Assembly (NCBI GenBank): GCA_937898205.1 | Contig: CALEJC010000033.1 | Coordinates: 1 to 16,169, forward strand | Source of the DNA: an uncultured Bacteroidales bacterium | GTDB lineage: Bacteria; Bacteroidota; Bacteroidia; Bacteroidales; UBA932 | Direction of reading: 5' to 3' | DNA length: 16,169 nt | Made by a program: the position numbers and the translations under genes | Notes under the pieces: model-generated | Databases searched by the model: none | Told to the model about the DNA's origin: nothing | What the model saw: the letters and a program-made list of their open reading frames with translations, nothing else | Part shown: one piece after another, positions 14,827-16,169 of the stretch | Numbering within the stretch: the first letter of the stretch is position 1 | How the letters are laid out: every line of letters starts with the position of its first letter

Positions 14827-16169
14827 ATGCACCGACAAAGATTATTAACCGGCTTTATCAACTTGTTGCTGCCGTTTCTGGCAGTGGCCGCCACTCCCGA
14901 ATCCTACATATTCACTCACTACGGCTCCAATATCGGGATGCCTGCGGTTATCGTTAATGATATCTCCCAGACCGGCGAAGGCCGAGTATGGCTCGCAACC
15001 TATTCCGGATTATATAGTTATGACGGAAGAGAGCTTAATAATTATAAGGCCGTAGATACAGAAGATGTCTCCCTTCAGGTATATAACAGATATACACAGG
15101 TTGAGAGTGATGTGTATTCAAATCTGTGGTTATTGTCTCAGTCAAACAGCCTTTTCTACTACAATCAGAAGAAGGGAAACTTTGAATTGCTGTCCCAGAA
15201 TATCGAAAAAATATATAGAATCAGTTCTTCAGAGTTTTACTTTATAACAAAGGATAAGCAGGTCTTAAGAAACTCATATAGCTCCGAGCATGCTCCTTCT
15301 TTACAGGACTTTTTTACACTCCCATCGGAGACTGAAGTCAATGGTATTGTAAAAGCCGATGATATCATCTGGACTCTGACTGACGATGGTTTGTATAAAA
15401 ACACTCAGATGATCTCCAGTGCGGAAGTCTTTTGCTACGAAAGATATGGTGATGATTTATATTTTGGATCAAGCAAAGGTGTAGTCTTGCAATATCAGGA
15501 GGGAAGGCTCAAGAGCATTAATACCTATTGCAATGACAATGTTACTTTCCTGATGGTGCTGGATAATAAAGTGGATGTAATCATCGGCACAGAGAGCGCA
15601 AAACTATATTCAATCAATACAGGCTCGTGGCAACTATCAGAAGTCAAAGGCTCTTATTATTCGCCTACAGGATATTTCAAGTCGCTTAGAGTCGCGGGAG
15701 ACCTTTATCTGTATGCGGAGAACGGTGGCCTGTATTCTTATGATCAGACTACCAATAGCGTGCATCCTTTTTATGATGCTCAGTCTCAGCGCATCTGGGA
15801 TTCTGAAGTCAATGTCCACTCTGTGTTTGCCGACAGACAGAATAATATCTGGCTCTCCAGCTCTTTGGGCGGTATGACCAAGGCCGTAAAGAAGATAGAT
15901 GGCTTCTTTCTGCATAAGTTGGTGGCAGACCCTGATATGTTTTTCCAAAACAGCGTAACGGCACTATATCAGGATGATGATGCTTATATCTATGTCGGGA
16001 CAAGAGATGGTAAAATCCATATACTTGATGCAGTCAAGCGAGAAATTGCACAATGGGATGTGGAATCAGTGCCTTCAAGCATCAAGAAGACTGAAACCGG
16101 TACCTTATATATGACTACCATGAGGGATGGTGTAGTTGAAAATCTTTCACGAAATCCATTAAGTCTGAC
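14827..16169 (+). CDS. Periplasmic propeller sensor, probable N-terminus of a hybrid two-component regulator (partial)
   Basis: The frame stays open from the ATG at 14827 to the right edge: 447 codons plus two bases, no stop. A signal peptide or membrane anchor (about 1-22, LLLPFLAVAA) is followed by beta-propeller repeats of the Reg_prop type: VNDISQTGEGRVWLATYSGL (43-62), VHSVFADRQNNIWLSSSLGG (330-349) and a related VTALYQDDDAYIYVGTRDG (about 377-395). In Bacteroidales PULs this is the periplasmic sensor of hybrid two-component systems, which continue with Y_Y_Y, histidine kinase, receiver and AraC-type DNA-binding domains. Those parts lie outside the window, so the HTCS call is an inference from the sensor type and its position beside susCD. 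It is expected to bind an oligosaccharide from the target glycan. Codon use is more mixed than in susCD. Confidence 0.8.
   Translation, partial: MHRQRLLTGFINLLLPFLAVAATPESYIFTHYGSNIGMPAVIVNDISQTGEGRVWLATYSGLYSYDGRELNNYKAVDTEDVSLQVYNRYTQVESDVYSNLWLLSQSNSLFYYNQKKGNFELLSQNIEKIYRISSSEFYFITKDKQVLRNSYSSEHAPSLQDFFTLPSETEVNGIVKADDIIWTLTDDGLYKNTQMISSAEVFCYERYGDDLYFGSSKGVVLQYQEGRLKSINTYCNDNVTFLMVLDNKVDVIIGTESAKLYSINTGSWQLSEVKGSYYSPTGYFKSLRVAGDLYLYAENGGLYSYDQTTNSVHPFYDAQSQRIWDSEVNVHSVFADRQNNIWLSSSLGGMTKAVKKIDGFFLHKLVADPDMFFQNSVTALYQDDDAYIYVGTRDGKIHILDAVKREIAQWDVESVPSSIKKTETGTLYMTTMRDGVVENLSRNPLSL

Larger units (their letters stand above)
14579..14851. repeat. 14-bp repeat AAGATTATTAACCG flanking the sensor-gene start
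   Basis: Exact copies lie at 14579-14592 and 14838-14851. A third copy with two mismatches (AAGATTATGCACCG) at 14821-14834 contains the ATG of the sensor gene, 17 bp before the last copy. The AAGATTATT core also appears at 14511-14519. No function is evident; it may be a regulator site, a duplication remnant or chance. Confidence 0.4.

Overview
The window looks like a chromosomal segment from a Bacteroidota bacterium, most likely of the order Bacteroidales (Prevotella/Bacteroides-like gut or rumen lineages). The evidence is an adjacent SusC/SusD pair, a Reg_prop-type sensor beside it, start codons without clear Shine-Dalgarno sequences, and promoters matching the Bacteroidota consensus TTTG-N19-TAnnTTTG. 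The genus cannot be fixed from this sequence alone.

Layout. (1) 1-1610, minus strand: a tightly packed housekeeping operon of 5'-methylthioadenosine/SAH nucleosidase (mtnN), luxS and rlmH, plus the first 16 codons of a further gene that runs off the left edge. Neighbours overlap by 4 bp or lie 1 bp apart. (2) 1642-4898, minus strand: a sugar-acid operon of KDG kinase (kdgK), KDPG aldolase (kdgA) and a hexuronate-type MFS transporter (exuT-like), closed by a strong intrinsic terminator. (3) 4899-5097: a divergent control region with one well-formed promoter facing each way and a 9-bp direct repeat. (4) 5098-14512, plus strand: a polysaccharide utilization locus (PUL) of susC and susD, a terminator, then a GH43 lipoprotein and a secreted 830-residue pectin-methylesterase-like beta-helix protein, then another hairpin. 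(5) 14513-14826: a noncoding gap of 314 bp. (6) 14827 to the right edge: the N-terminal 447 residues of a periplasmic propeller sensor, probably a hybrid two-component system (HTCS) regulator, cut by the window.

How it may fit together (inference): a pectic or other uronate-containing glycan is bound and imported by SusD/SusC and trimmed by the GH43 enzyme and the beta-helix protein. The HTCS would sense an oligosaccharide in the periplasm and activate the locus. Released hexuronate would enter through the ExuT-like carrier. After conversion to 2-keto-3-deoxygluconate by enzymes not in this window, KdgK and KdgA would yield pyruvate and glyceraldehyde-3-phosphate. The divergent, closely spaced promoters suggest that capture and catabolism are co-regulated.

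By eye, susC, susD and the kdg/exuT genes use a narrow codon set (AAG, GAG, GGT, CTC/CTT), as expected for highly expressed genes, whereas the sensor gene is much more mixed. I saw no tRNA, rRNA, CRISPR array, transposon or integrase. The most interesting points are the beta-helix protein with eroded esterase motifs, the repeat in the divergent promoter region, and two places where a terminator runs directly into the next promoter.
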